NCBI GenBank assembly: GCA_047639615.1
Contig: JBLIOL010000040.1
Location: forward strand, 1-24,409
Source: CAYWNK01 sp047639615
GTDB lineage: Bacteria; Planctomycetota; UBA1135; GCA-002686595
DNA length: 24,409 bases
Direction of reading: 5' to 3'
The position numbers were made by a program, and so were the translations under genes. Of the stretch, positions 13,393-22,511 are shown in pieces (position 1 is the first letter of the stretch; every line of letters begins with the position of its first letter). The notes beneath the pieces are model-generated. The model ran no database searches and had not been told where the DNA came from. It saw nothing but the letters and a program-made list of their open reading frames with translations.

Positions 13393-16300
13393 CTACTCCG
13401 GCGCGCTTAGGCGCAGGTTGCGGAAGCGCACCGTAGTAGCGCCGCCGGAGTGCACCTGTAGGGCGAAGACGCCGCTGACGGCGCCCTCGGGATCGTCGTA
13501 ATCAAAGCAGAGCTCGCCGTTAAGCCAGGTGCGGATGCGCGTGCCCTTGGCTTCGATCACGTAGGCGTTCCAGTCGCCTTCTTCGATGTCGGCTTCCTTG
13601 TCGCAGAGCAGGGCGCGGCCGTGCTCTTCGTAGAGCTTGCCCCACCAGCCGGCGCCGATGTCGGCCTGGTACCCGGCGACGCTGCCGTCGTCTGAGGCGC
13701 GGCTGCGGAATTGGATGCCGCTGTTGCCGGCGTTGTCCTTGAGCAGGACATCACAGGAGAACCGGAAGTCGGCGAGCTCGCGGCTACTGACCAAGAAGGA
13801 GTTCTTGGCTAGGCCTGCGCTCTCGCCGATCAGCTCGCCGTTCTCCGCGCGCCAGACGTCCGTGTCGCCGCTCCAGCCATCGAGGCTCTTGCCGTCGAAG
13901 AGGCTCTCTTCCATGGTGATCGACTCGGGCGCTGCATACTGGGCCGAGCTTGTGATGTAGGCGATCAGGTCGCGTTGTTCACCCAGGGAGAGGGTTTCGA
14001 GTTGACCCTCCGGCATGATCGAGAGCGTGCTTAGCACGCGCTCCTCGATCTCGTCGAGGGCCACCACGCTGGTCTCGGTCTCGGACTGCAGCACGATGCT
14101 CTCGCCGTCTTCCTGCTTGAGCAGGCCGGTCACCAGCAGGCCGTCCAAGGTGCGCACCAGGGTCGCTTGGTAGTCGCGGCCGATGATCGCGTTGGGGTCT
14201 GTGATGTTGGTGAAGAGGTAGTCGAGGTCGGTGCGGTTGGAACCTGTCAGGTCCGGACCGAGGTCCTCGCCAGCGTCGAAGAGTGTGTGGCACTTGCCGC
14301 AGGTCCTGTCGTAGACCGCGCGTCCGTTGGCGGGCCGTGCGTGGGCGAGGTTGGGCGTGGCGAAGCGCTGCTTGAGCTCCTCGATGCGCGCTAGCTTCTC
14401 CTCACTGGAGGCACGGTCGATACCGAAGAGCGCTGTTACCCGCTCGAGCAGCGCCTCATCCTCGAAGGCGCGCAGCTTGCGAATGACGAAAGCACTCACG
14501 TCGGCGTTGGGCAATTTTCCCTGTTCGAGGGCCTCCAGGAGTGCGCCGGCGTATTCCATGCGGGCGCTTAGGGTGGCGCAGACCGCGCGCCGGCTGTCCT
14601 CGTCGAGGTCTGCGTACAGGGCGAGCAGAGTCGGCGGCACCTCGGCGCTCGAGTGCTTCGCCAGGGCGTTGATGGCCACGCCGCGCAGGGGCGGGGCGGT
14701 CAGGGCGCTGAGGAAGACTGTGGATAGAGGCGGAGTGGTGTCGGCTGCCTGGGCTTCGAGGGACTCGAGTGCGCGCACGCGGCGCTCGTCGGTGGCCGCC
14801 GTGTCCTGGGCGATGGCCTGCAGCTCGGGGATCGCTCTTGGGTCCTGGAATGCGGCGGCGATCCAGAGTGCGCGCTCGCGGTGGTTCAGGTCCGGGCTGG
14901 CAGCGAGGGTGACGTAGGCTGCGGCCCAGGACTTGGGCGCGGTGACGCCGCGCCGGCTGGCGAGGGATGCGTCCAGGGTGCTGAGCAAGGTGTTGGCCCA
15001 GTCGCCAGTGGCGCTGGCTAGTTCTGCGCAGAGTGCATTCAGTCCCGAGTCGTCGGCGCTCAGTTGACGCAGGGCTAGGCGTTGGGGGCGATCGAGCTCA
15101 CTCGCGCGGGCGAGGATGAGTCCGCGGCCGGGGTCGGCGGAGATCAGCTTCGAGAGTCCGTACCAGTACAGGTAGCTGAGGTTCGGGTCGTCCTCGTCCT
15201 CAGCGTGGGTCAGGAGCGCGGCGCAGAGCTCGTAGCTTCCACGCAGATCAGCGCCCATGCGTTCGAGGGCTGAGGCCAGGTACAGGCGTACGCGCGGCGA
15301 GGGTGAGTCGCTGGCCAGGTGCAGCATGGCATCGGCGATATCGGAGCCGACTAGCCGGTCTTCACAGGCGAATTGGATGGCCCACGAAACCAGGTTCTCA
15401 TCGGGATCGTCCAACAGCTCGAGGGTTAGGCGATCGGAGACACCGCCACTGATGTGCAGGGTCCAGAGCGAACGTAGGCGCTTGCGCGCGCTCTCGCCGT
15501 CGCGCACCAGGTATTCCAGGGCGGGCTGCAATTCTGCGCCGCCGCGCTGTTGCAGGGCGCTCGCTGCGCCACGTGCCTGCCAGGAGTTGTCGTGGTTGAG
15601 CAGGGCGAGCAATTCGCCGGCGGAGGCTTGGCTTAGATCCTCGGAGCCGGTCTGAAGGTCGCCGTAGCGCACCCGATACATGCGCCCGTTGGTGCGGTTC
15701 CAGATGTTGACATCGTTGTGGTGGCAGGCTTGCTCGTCCGACCAGTCGATGAAGTAGACCTCGCCATTGGGGCCGGTCTTCATGTTGATGCCGCGGAACC
15801 AGGTGTCGTTGGCCAGCAGGAAGTCGTCCTCGTGCTTGCCGATGAAACCTGACCCGTCGCGCACGAAGGAGTCGCGGTTCATGCGGTTGCCATGCACGTT
15901 GTTCATGAAGATGCTGCCGCGGTACTCCTCCGGGAAGGCATCGCCCTGGTAGATCATGGCGCCGCAGTGGGCGTGCCCGCCGCCCGCCTGGGAGGAGCGG
16001 TTGTTGCCGTTGTGGGGATTCGATCCCAAGTAGTGGCGGTGGTCCGCGATGGTGACGATGTCCTCGTAGATGTACGGACTGAAGTGGCTGCCCGCTTGGC
16101 GGTTGTAGCGCCCGCCCTGGGCCAGGTGGAAGAGGTGCGGGATGACGCAGGAGGTGACGAAGGTCTGACCGTGCTCGTCGAAGGCGACGCCCCAGGGATT
16201 GCTCGTACCCCAGGCGAAGACCTCGAATTCGTGGCGCGTGGGGTGGAAGCGCCAGACGCCGGCGTTCATAGGCACTCGGTCTTCGTCGGCGGTGCCGGGT

Positions 16301-18609
16301 GCTCCGACCTTGGCGTGGGTGAACACGCCATGGCAACCATAGAGCCAACCATCCGGGCCCCAGGTGAAGGCGTTCAGCGTCTCGTGCGTGTCCTCTAGGC
16401 CCCAGCCATCCAGCAGGATCACGGGCTCGCTATCGGGTACCAGATCATCGTTCTCGTCTGGGATGAACATGAGATAGGGAGCGGCTCCGATCCACACGCC
16501 GCCGAAGCCCACCTCCAATCCGCTGACCAGATTTAGTCCGTCGGCGAAGAGCACCTGCCGATCGAAGTTTCCATCTGCGTTCGTGTCCTCGAAGACCACG
16601 ATCTTGTCGCGACCTTCGCCTTCGGGGGCACGCTTGGGATAGGTGTGGGCCTCAGCCACCCAGAGCCTGCCGCGGCCATCGACGGCGAGCGCGATGGGCT
16701 GGTGTAGGGACGGTTCACCTGCCACCAGATCCACATGGAAGCCGGCCGGGACGGTCATGGCCTCGGCGGCTTGCTGCGGCGTGAGGCCGCTGTGTTCGAT
16801 CACGTCCTTGGTGAGTGCCAACTGTCCGGAAGCAACCCCCGGTCGACTCTGGTGAAAGAGGAAATCATCGAAGTTCAGGTGACCCCAGCTTCCGGCGACT
16901 TCGTCCACTAGCTTGACCCTTACGTGCTTGCCGCGGTGTTGGCGCAGGTCGAGCACGGCCACTTTCATGCCTTCTTGGTTGGTGCCGTTGGCGGTGTGAA
17001 GCACGGTGCCGTTTTCAAGGATCAGGTCCACGCGCGTGCCCTCCTGAGCTCCGCCCCCAATCAGGTAGCTGGCCCAGTCCGCCGTGATCTCGAAGCTGTC
17101 GGAGAGCAGTGTTCCCGTTGGACCGTCCTGATGGATCTCGTAGCCGCCCATCCAGTGGTTGCCAACGAAGTCCGCGTACTGGCCCATGCGCGCGAGCACG
17201 GTCATGCCCTTGACAGGTTGGTCGGCGAAGGCTTCGCCGGTAGGGGTCCAGTGGGTTAAGTCGCCCAGCTCGAAGCCGAGGTTCAGGGGCTTGCCATCGC
17301 TGCCCGTGGGAAGCTTGCCAGGGCGCTCGTTCGGACTCTTGCGCGGCACCGGCTTGTGCAGGGGCGGCTCGGTGACATCGACGCCGGCACTCGATTGCTC
17401 GAAGTAGTAGGTGCCTTGCTTGTTGCCGACCACCACATCCAGCCGGCCATCACCGTTCACGTCGCCGGCGACCACCTGCGTACCTACGCCGGAGTCATCG
17501 TCGATCAGGTGCGGCACGAAGCGCGCCCCGCTCTCGGTGCGCTCTAGGCGGAACCAGTAGATCACGGAGGGTAGGCCCTTGATCGGATCACCATCGGGCC
17601 CGTGGGACCAATGGCGCTTACCCGTGATGACATCGGTCAGTCCGTCGCCGTCCACATCGCCCACGGCCAAGGCATGCACCGCGGCGAAGCGCACGCCGTA
17701 GGGGTTGTCACCACGTTGGGCGCCCATGAGCACGTGCTTCTTGAAGTCCACACCGCCGTCGGCTCCAGGCACCTGCTCGAACCAGGCCAAGCCCCAACCG
17801 TGGGCGTGCAAGCTCGTGACCACGTCGCAATCGCCGTCGCCGTCGATGTCGTAGCCGTACATCTGTGCGCCGCCGGGGCCCGAGAAGGAATAGGCGTGCA
17901 GTACCCATGCCGGGTCCCCTTCGAGACTGGCGGGCTGCTCCCACCAGCCGCCCCGTTCGAGCACATCGGCGCGGCCATCTCCGTTCACATCAGCGACGCC
18001 TAGCCCGTGGGTGAAGCGTTGCTTGCCGATGTCGGCTGTGATGGGGTGGAAGACCCAGGGGGCTTTGGCATCAGCCGCAGCGACCAAGTAGCCGAAGGCT
18101 CCGCCTGAATTACAGACCAGCTCGGGTGTTTCGTCGCCGGTGATGTCAACGAAGCGCGGCGACTCGTTGTCCACCGTCGGGTGGATCAGGTGGCGCAGCC
18201 AGGCACCTCCCAAGCGGCCAGGGTTTTCATACCAGTAGGCCGCGGCACCTGGAAAGCCGACCTGGACCACATCTGTCCAGCCGTCCCCGTCTATGTCACC
18301 GCTCCAGTTGAAGAAGGAGTCGGAGTAGTGCAGCGGATCGAAGGGCTTCGGTTCGTATAGCTGTCGACGCTCCGTGAAACCTGGTCCCGCGTAGATATAC
18401 GGGCCCGAGATGATCTCCGCGTGGCCGTCATTGTCTAGGTCGGCGAAGTTCGCTCCCTCACCGAAGAAGGTCTGGTCGAGGACCTGGCGCGAGAAGCCCT
18501 GGTCCTGGGAGAGAGCAGGGGAGCTAGCCGGGCAGAAACCAACGAGCGGAGCAGCCAAGATCAGGGAAATCATAAGGTTGGTTGTACCTCGTCTGTGCGA
18601 TCCTCGCAT
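13393..18609 (-). CDS. Giant exported mosaic: VCBS propeller, PVC-type dehydrogenase, HEAT, cytochrome c, DUF1080
   Basis: About 1738 residues. Start ATG 18609 gives a basic n-region and hydrophobic core (MRGSHRRGTTNLMISLILAA) ending near PALSQ; ATG 18573 (MISLILAAPLV) has a GAGGT 12 bases upstream and is a real alternative. Blocks in order: VCBS/FG-GAP repeats (DLDNDGHAEI, DIDGDGWTDV, DVNGDGRADV; about 18530-17390); a jelly-roll, carbohydrate-binding-like region (NLGFELGDLTHW to FDDFLFH; about 17290-16845); a PVC-type membrane-bound dehydrogenase propeller (VPAGFHVDLVAGEP to GRMYRVRYGD; about 16760-15661); HEAT-like repeats (about 15650-14400); a c-type haem site CGKCH (14287-14301) with likely Met ligand in SIMPEGQL; and a C-terminal DUF1080/PF06439 domain (SLFDGKSLDGW; about 13910-13393). 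Expected work is periplasmic or surface sugar oxidation passing electrons to haem, plus 3-keto-sugar processing. It is divergent from xylA. Confidence 0.93.
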   Translation of the reverse strand: MRGSHRRGTTNLMISLILAAPLVGFCPASSPALSQDQGFSRQVLDQTFFGEGANFADLDNDGHAEIISGPYIYAGPGFTERRQLYEPKPFDPLHYSDSFFNWSGDIDGDGWTDVVQVGFPGAAAYWYENPGRLGGAWLRHLIHPTVDNESPRFVDITGDETPELVCNSGGAFGYLVAAADAKAPWVFHPITADIGKQRFTHGLGVADVNGDGRADVLERGGWWEQPASLEGDPAWVLHAYSFSGPGGAQMYGYDIDGDGDCDVVTSLHAHGWGLAWFEQVPGADGGVDFKKHVLMGAQRGDNPYGVRFAAVHALAVGDVDGDGLTDVITGKRHWSHGPDGDPIKGLPSVIYWFRLERTESGARFVPHLIDDDSGVGTQVVAGDVNGDGRLDVVVGNKQGTYYFEQSSAGVDVTEPPLHKPVPRKSPNERPGKLPTGSDGKPLNLGFELGDLTHWTPTGEAFADQPVKGMTVLARMGQYADFVGNHWMGGYEIHQDGPTGTLLSDSFEITADWASYLIGGGAQEGTRVDLILENGTVLHTANGTNQEGMKVAVLDLRQHRGKHVRVKLVDEVAGSWGHLNFDDFLFHQSRPGVASGQLALTKDVIEHSGLTPQQAAEAMTVPAGFHVDLVAGEPSLHQPIALAVDGRGRLWVAEAHTYPKRAPEGEGRDKIVVFEDTNADGNFDRQVLFADGLNLVSGLEVGFGGVWIGAAPYLMFIPDENDDLVPDSEPVILLDGWGLEDTHETLNAFTWGPDGWLYGCHGVFTHAKVGAPGTADEDRVPMNAGVWRFHPTRHEFEVFAWGTSNPWGVAFDEHGQTFVTSCVIPHLFHLAQGGRYNRQAGSHFSPYIYEDIVTIADHRHYLGSNPHNGNNRSSQAGGGHAHCGAMIYQGDAFPEEYRGSIFMNNVHGNRMNRDSFVRDGSGFIGKHEDDFLLANDTWFRGINMKTGPNGEVYFIDWSDEQACHHNDVNIWNRTNGRMYRVRYGDLQTGSEDLSQASAGELLALLNHDNSWQARGAASALQQRGGAELQPALEYLVRDGESARKRLRSLWTLHISGGVSDRLTLELLDDPDENLVSWAIQFACEDRLVGSDIADAMLHLASDSPSPRVRLYLASALERMGADLRGSYELCAALLTHAEDEDDPNLSYLYWYGLSKLISADPGRGLILARASELDRPQRLALRQLSADDSGLNALCAELASATGDWANTLLSTLDASLASRRGVTAPKSWAAAYVTLAASPDLNHRERALWIAAAFQDPRAIPELQAIAQDTAATDERRVRALESLEAQAADTTPPLSTVFLSALTAPPLRGVAINALAKHSSAEVPPTLLALYADLDEDSRRAVCATLSARMEYAGALLEALEQGKLPNADVSAFVIRKLRAFEDEALLERVTALFGIDRASSEEKLARIEELKQRFATPNLAHARPANGRAVYDRTCGKCHTLFDAGEDLGPDLTGSNRTDLDYLFTNITDPNAIIGRDYQATLVRTLDGLLVTGLLKQEDGESIVLQSETETSVVALDEIEERVLSTLSIMPEGQLETLSLGEQRDLIAYITSSAQYAAPESITMEESLFDGKSLDGWSGDTDVWRAENGELIGESAGLAKNSFLVSSRELADFRFSCDVLLKDNAGNSGIQFRSRASDDGSVAGYQADIGAGWWGKLYEEHGRALLCDKEADIEEGDWNAYVIEAKGTRIRTWLNGELCFDYDDPEGAVSGVFALQVHSGGATTVRFRNLRLSAPE

Positions 18610-18713
18610 GCGGCGCTTACTTGCCGTGCATGCTGGCTGAGCAGGATGCCAGCAAGATGGCATGATGGCCGCGCCTTACGGTTTCCCCCCTACTTGCCCC
18701 TGCGCAAACACTC
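18610..18713. promoter_or_regulatory. Divergent control region with two overlapping inverted repeats, a candidate operator
   Basis: Between the large mosaic gene and xylA lie TGCTGGC (18631-18637) with its reverse complement GCCAGCA (18648-18654), and ATGCCA (18646-18651) with TGGCAT (18658-18663). Both are perfect and share bases 18648-18651. Dyads of this size in a divergent promoter region between two sugar-related units are typical of operators for LacI-, GntR- or ROK-type regulators. No such regulator is encoded in the window. The 50 bases before the xylA ATG are pyrimidine-rich, with no Shine-Dalgarno sequence. Confidence 0.45.
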
Positions 18714-19895
18714 ATGGCTCCCGACGTTCAATCTCCGACCCCCGCCGACCGCTTTTCCTTTGGACTGTGGACCGTGGGCAACCCGGGTCGCGACCCCTTT
18801 GGGCCGTCCGTGCGCGCCACCCAGGATCCCTGCCGGATCGTTCAGAAACTAGGCGAAATCGGTGCCTGGGGCGTCAACCTGCACGATGAGGATTTGATCC
18901 CCTTCGGGTCCAGCGCTGCGGAGCGCGACCGTATCGTCGGCAACTTCAAGACGGCACTCGAAGACAGCGGCGTGGTGGTGCCGATGGCGACCACGAACCT
19001 CTTCAGTCATCCTATTTTTCGGGACGGTGCGTTCACTTCCAACGACCCCAAGGTGCGCGCCTTCGCTCTGCAGAAAACCATGACCGCCATGGAGTTGGGC
19101 GTGGAGCTCGGCGCCAAGACCTACGTGTTCTGGGGCGGCCGCGAGGGCACGGAAGCGGATGCCTGCCGCGACCCCCAGGAAGCGGTCAAGCGCTTCCGCC
19201 ACGCCATCGATTACCTCACTTGCTTCTGTGAGGACAACGACTACGACCTGCGCTTCGCCCTGGAGGCCAAGCCCAACGAGCCGCGCGGTGACATCTACCT
19301 GGCGACCACCGGTCATATGCTGGCTTTCATTTCAACTCTGGACCGCCCCGAGCGAGTCGGCGTGAACCCGGAGGTGGCCCACGAGTCCATGGCCGGGCTC
19401 TCCATGACCCACAACGTGGCCCAGGCCATGGAAGCGGGCAAGCTCTTCCACATCGACCTCAACGGCCAGCGCATCGGTCGCTACGACCAGGACCTGCGCT
19501 TCGGTTCTGAGGATCTGAAGCAAGCCTTCCTCCTCGTGCGCTTGCTCGAGGGCACCGCAGGCAACGCCGCTTACAAGGGACCCCTGCACTTCGACGCCCA
19601 CGCCTACCGCACCGAGGACGACGCCGGTGTGTGGGAGTTCGCCAAGGGCTGCATGCGCACCTACAAGCTGCTCGTCCAGCGCGCGCTGGCATTCGACGCA
19701 GACGCGGAGGTACAGGGCATCATCGCGGACGTCACAGACCCGGCTCTGGATCCCTTGCTGAACGCGCCCTATTCCTCGGAGACCGTGGCAGCCCTGCGCG
19801 GCGCCGCTATCGACGTGGACGCCGTAGCCCAGAAGGGCCTCGGTTATGAGCGCCTAGACCAACTCATGGTGGAATATTTGATGGGGGCTCGGTGA
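18714..19895 (+). CDS. xylA: Xylose isomerase, short (class I) type
   Basis: A 393-residue enzyme converting D-xylose to D-xylulose in the cytoplasm, needing two divalent metals. All expected catalytic and metal-binding residues are visible: His57 and Asp60 in LHDEDLIPFG, Glu184 and Lys186 in LEAKPNEPRGD, Glu220 and His223 in NPEVAHESMAGL, Asp248 in HIDLNG, Asp258 and Asp260 in YDQDLRFG, and Asp294 in HFDAHAYR. Length and sequence follow the shorter class typified by Streptomyces and Thermus enzymes rather than the longer E. coli class. Its start RFSFGLWTVGNPGRDPFG is close to Thermus XylA as I remember it. The stop overlaps the xylB start (GTGA, 19892-19895), so the two are coupled. The ATG lacks a Shine-Dalgarno sequence. 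Confidence 0.97.
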   Translation: MAPDVQSPTPADRFSFGLWTVGNPGRDPFGPSVRATQDPCRIVQKLGEIGAWGVNLHDEDLIPFGSSAAERDRIVGNFKTALEDSGVVVPMATTNLFSHPIFRDGAFTSNDPKVRAFALQKTMTAMELGVELGAKTYVFWGGREGTEADACRDPQEAVKRFRHAIDYLTCFCEDNDYDLRFALEAKPNEPRGDIYLATTGHMLAFISTLDRPERVGVNPEVAHESMAGLSMTHNVAQAMEAGKLFHIDLNGQRIGRYDQDLRFGSEDLKQAFLLVRLLEGTAGNAAYKGPLHFDAHAYRTEDDAGVWEFAKGCMRTYKLLVQRALAFDADAEVQGIIADVTDPALDPLLNAPYSSETVAALRGAAIDVDAVAQKGLGYERLDQLMVEYLMGAR

Positions 19896-21388
19896 GCTAC
19901 AGCCTCGGGCTTGACGTCGGAACTCAGTCCACCAAGGGGCTGCTGCTCGATCTGGCAAGTGGCACGGTCGTCGCGCGCGCGGATGCTAGCTATGGATTGA
20001 TCGACGGCCTGCCCGCAGGCGCTGCCGAACAACACCCCGACACCTGGCGGCAGGCCATCCGCGCTGTGATGGGGGACCTGGCCCGCGAGGCTGACATCGA
20101 TCTGCGCGCCATCGTCGCCGTAGGTATTTCCGGCCAACAACATGGCTGCGTGGTGCTCGATGCAGACAACGAGCCCGTGCGTGCAGCCAAGCTCTGGTGC
20201 GATACCTCCACAGCGGACGAGGCCGCCGAATTTTCCACGGCCATCGGCCGCCAGGTTCCCACGGGCTTCACCGCTTCCAAGTTGCTCTGGATCGCACGTA
20301 ACGAGCCGCAGAATTGGGCGCGTACCGCGCGCGTGCTCTTGCCCCATGACTACGTCAACCTGTTGCTCACGGGCGAAGCTTCCATGGAAGCTGGCGACGC
20401 CTCCGGGAGCGGTCTCTTCGATGTGGTCGAGCGACGCTTCGACGGCGCGGCTATCGAAGCTCTCGACCGTCTTGCGGGCAGCGCCTCGGACCCGGGCCTC
20501 GCCTCGCGCCTTCCGGAGCTCATGGATCCTAAGACGCCCCAGGCTCCCATGGGCCGCGTGAACGCGGCCGCGGCCGCCGAGTTCGGCCTGCCCGAAGGCG
20601 CGCTGGTCTCCGCTGGCGGCGGCGACAACATGATGAGCGCCATCGGTAGCGGCGCCACCAGCCGCGGCGTCATAACTGTCAGCCTGGGCACCTCCGGCAC
20701 GGCCTTTGGCTACTCGGATTCACCGGTGGTGGATCCCGAGGGGCTCATCGCGCCCTTCTGCGGATCGGCCGGTGGTTGGATGCCGCTGCTCTGCGTGATG
20801 AACCTGACCGGCGTCACCGAAGAGGTCAAAGCGGGCTTCGAGTTGGACCATGAGCAGCTCACCGCGGCCGCCCGCACTGTTGCGCCGGGCTGCGACGAGC
20901 TGCTCTGGCTGCCGTACCTCAATGGCGAGCGCGTACCCGACCTGCCGCGCGCCAGCGGCAGCTTGGTCGGCATGCGTCCCGGCCATCTACGTCCTGGAAC
21001 GCTCTACCGTGCTGCTCTCGAAGGCACGAGCATGAACCTCGCCTGGGGTATCGAACGCCTGAAGGAACTCGGTGTGGAAGCTGACGAGCTGCGGCTCGTG
21101 GGCGGCGCTGCGCGCAACCCGCTCTGGCGCGAGATTCTCAGCTCCTGCCTGGGTGCTCCCGTCACTACTTTGGCCGAGCACGATTCCGCCGCCCTCGGCG
21201 CTGCCCTGCAAGCCTCCTGGAGCTGGCGCCACGACCAAGGGGACCCCGTCTCCCTCAAGGACCTGTCCGCTAGCTGCATCCAGCCCGTAGGCGAGGCGCA
21301 GCAGCCGGATCCCGAACTGCAAGCCAGCTACGCCGCCCTCGGCCAGCGCTTCCGCACGGAAGTTGCGCGCATCTACCCCTCCGCCTGA
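19892..21388 (+). CDS. xylB: Xylulokinase (FGGY family)
   Basis: A 498-residue FGGY carbohydrate kinase phosphorylating D-xylulose to xylulose 5-phosphate for the pentose phosphate pathway. It shows the N-terminal phosphate-binding motif LGLDVGTQSTKG (5-16), the substrate-side GISGQQHG (78-85), PHDYVN and GDASGSGLFDV (169-178), the likely catalytic Asp245 in GGGDNMM, the phosphate-2 motif SLGTSGTAF and the adenosine-motif region LVGGAARNPLWR. GTG 19892 is chosen because it overlaps the xylA stop (GTGA) and gives a full family N-terminus. The length equals typical XylB. The position straight after xylA makes xylulokinase far more likely than another FGGY specificity. A 16-base gap separates it from the oxidoreductase gene. 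Confidence 0.96.
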   Translation: MSYSLGLDVGTQSTKGLLLDLASGTVVARADASYGLIDGLPAGAAEQHPDTWRQAIRAVMGDLAREADIDLRAIVAVGISGQQHGCVVLDADNEPVRAAKLWCDTSTADEAAEFSTAIGRQVPTGFTASKLLWIARNEPQNWARTARVLLPHDYVNLLLTGEASMEAGDASGSGLFDVVERRFDGAAIEALDRLAGSASDPGLASRLPELMDPKTPQAPMGRVNAAAAAEFGLPEGALVSAGGGDNMMSAIGSGATSRGVITVSLGTSGTAFGYSDSPVVDPEGLIAPFCGSAGGWMPLLCVMNLTGVTEEVKAGFELDHEQLTAAARTVAPGCDELLWLPYLNGERVPDLPRASGSLVGMRPGHLRPGTLYRAALEGTSMNLAWGIERLKELGVEADELRLVGGAARNPLWREILSSCLGAPVTTLAEHDSAALGAALQASWSWRHDQGDPVSLKDLSASCIQPVGEAQQPDPELQASYAALGQRFRTEVARIYPSA

Positions 21389-21404
21389 TTCCCACGTCAT
21401 TCAC

Positions 21405-22511
21405 ATGAGTTCTGAACGTCCGCTGCGTATCGCCATCATCGGCCTGGGTTTTGGTTGCGAGTTCATCCCGATCTACAAGCAGCATCCCGACGCTGAACTG
21501 GTGGCTATCTGCCAGCGCTCGAAGGCCAAGCTCGACCAAATCGGCGACGCCTATGGCATCGAGAAGCGCTTCACTGACTACGCGGATGTACTGCGCGACC
21601 CTGACATCGATGCGGTGCACATCAACACGCCGATCCCGAATCACGGGCCCATGTCAGTGGCTGGCCTCGAGGCCGGCAAGCACGTGGCCTGCACCGTGCC
21701 TATGGCTACCAGCGCCGAGGACTGCGAGCGCATCGTCAAGGCGCAGCGTGCCTCGGGCAAGACCTACATGATGATGGAGACCGTGGTCTACAGCCGTGAG
21801 TTCCTCTACGTGAAGCAGCTGCACGAGAGTGGCACTATGGGGCGTATCCAGTTCCTACGCGGCTCCCACCAGCAGGAGATGGGGGGCTGGCCCGGCTACT
21901 GGGAAGGCCTACCGCCCATGTGGTACGCAACCCACTGCGTCAGTCCCTGCCTCGCGCTTCCGGGCAAGCTTGCCGAGTCCGTGGTCTGCCACGGCTCAGG
22001 TCGCATCTCCGAAGAGCTGATCCCCAAGTACGGGTCGCCCTTCGCGATCGAGACCGCCACCATCAAGATGCGCGACTCGGACCTGTGCGCCGAAGTAACG
22101 CGCAGCCTGTTCAACATCGCGCGCCAATACCGTGAGAGCTTCGATGTGCACGCGGAGAAGATCAGCTTCGAGTGGCCCCAGGTGGAGCATGAGCCCTTGA
22201 TCCTGCACCACGGCGAAGAGCCGCGTCGGGTGGAGACGCCTGACTTTGCGGAGCGTTTGCCGGAGGGCATCCGTCGCTACACCACCAAAGGTGTCTTCGA
22301 CGACGACGAGAACCAGCACCTCTCTGTGCAACAAGGCAGCGGTCACGGCGGGTCACACCCGCACATGGCCCATGAGTTCGTGCGAGCGATCCAGGAAGGG
22401 CGCGCGCCCATGCCCGACGCTGTGACTAGCGCGAACTGGACCATGACCGGAATCTGCGCCCACGAGTCCGCCATGAATGGCGGCACGCGGGTGATGATCC
22501 CGGTCTTTTAG
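21405..22511 (+). CDS. Gfo/Idh/MocA-family oxidoreductase with altered EKP motif
   Basis: A 368-residue predicted NAD(P)-dependent sugar or polyol dehydrogenase. ATG 21405 gives MSSERPLRIAIIGLGFG, the start of a Rossmann fold with GLGFG at residues 13-17; a TTG at 21363 would lie inside xylB and is unlikely. The dinucleotide-proximal part is normal (DIDAVHINTPIPNH, GLEAGKHVAC), but the usual catalytic-region EKP is replaced by TVP (97-99) in CTVPMATS, so the Lys that normally aids hydride transfer is absent. The C-terminal half matches the GFO/IDH/MocA substrate domain. I recall a CTVPMAT subgroup in bacterial genomes, so the change is probably ancestral. It ends the xylA-xylB cluster 16 bases after xylB. 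The substrate is unknown; a 3-keto-forming sugar oxidation fits the neighbours. Confidence 0.92.
   Translation: MSSERPLRIAIIGLGFGCEFIPIYKQHPDAELVAICQRSKAKLDQIGDAYGIEKRFTDYADVLRDPDIDAVHINTPIPNHGPMSVAGLEAGKHVACTVPMATSAEDCERIVKAQRASGKTYMMMETVVYSREFLYVKQLHESGTMGRIQFLRGSHQQEMGGWPGYWEGLPPMWYATHCVSPCLALPGKLAESVVCHGSGRISEELIPKYGSPFAIETATIKMRDSDLCAEVTRSLFNIARQYRESFDVHAEKISFEWPQVEHEPLILHHGEEPRRVETPDFAERLPEGIRRYTTKGVFDDDENQHLSVQQGSGHGGSHPHMAHEFVRAIQEGRAPMPDAVTSANWTMTGICAHESAMNGGTRVMIPVF

Noticed and set aside
14287..14301. TGGCAC-like sequence resembling part of a sigma-54 promoter
   Set aside because: It is the reverse complement of the codons for the CGKCH haem motif, inside a coding region, and lacks the correct -12 element.
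15398..16348. Arg/Pro/His-rich minus-strand frame of about 316 codons within the mosaic gene
   Set aside because: It overlaps the well-conserved dehydrogenase propeller in another frame and has the composition of an out-of-frame translation.
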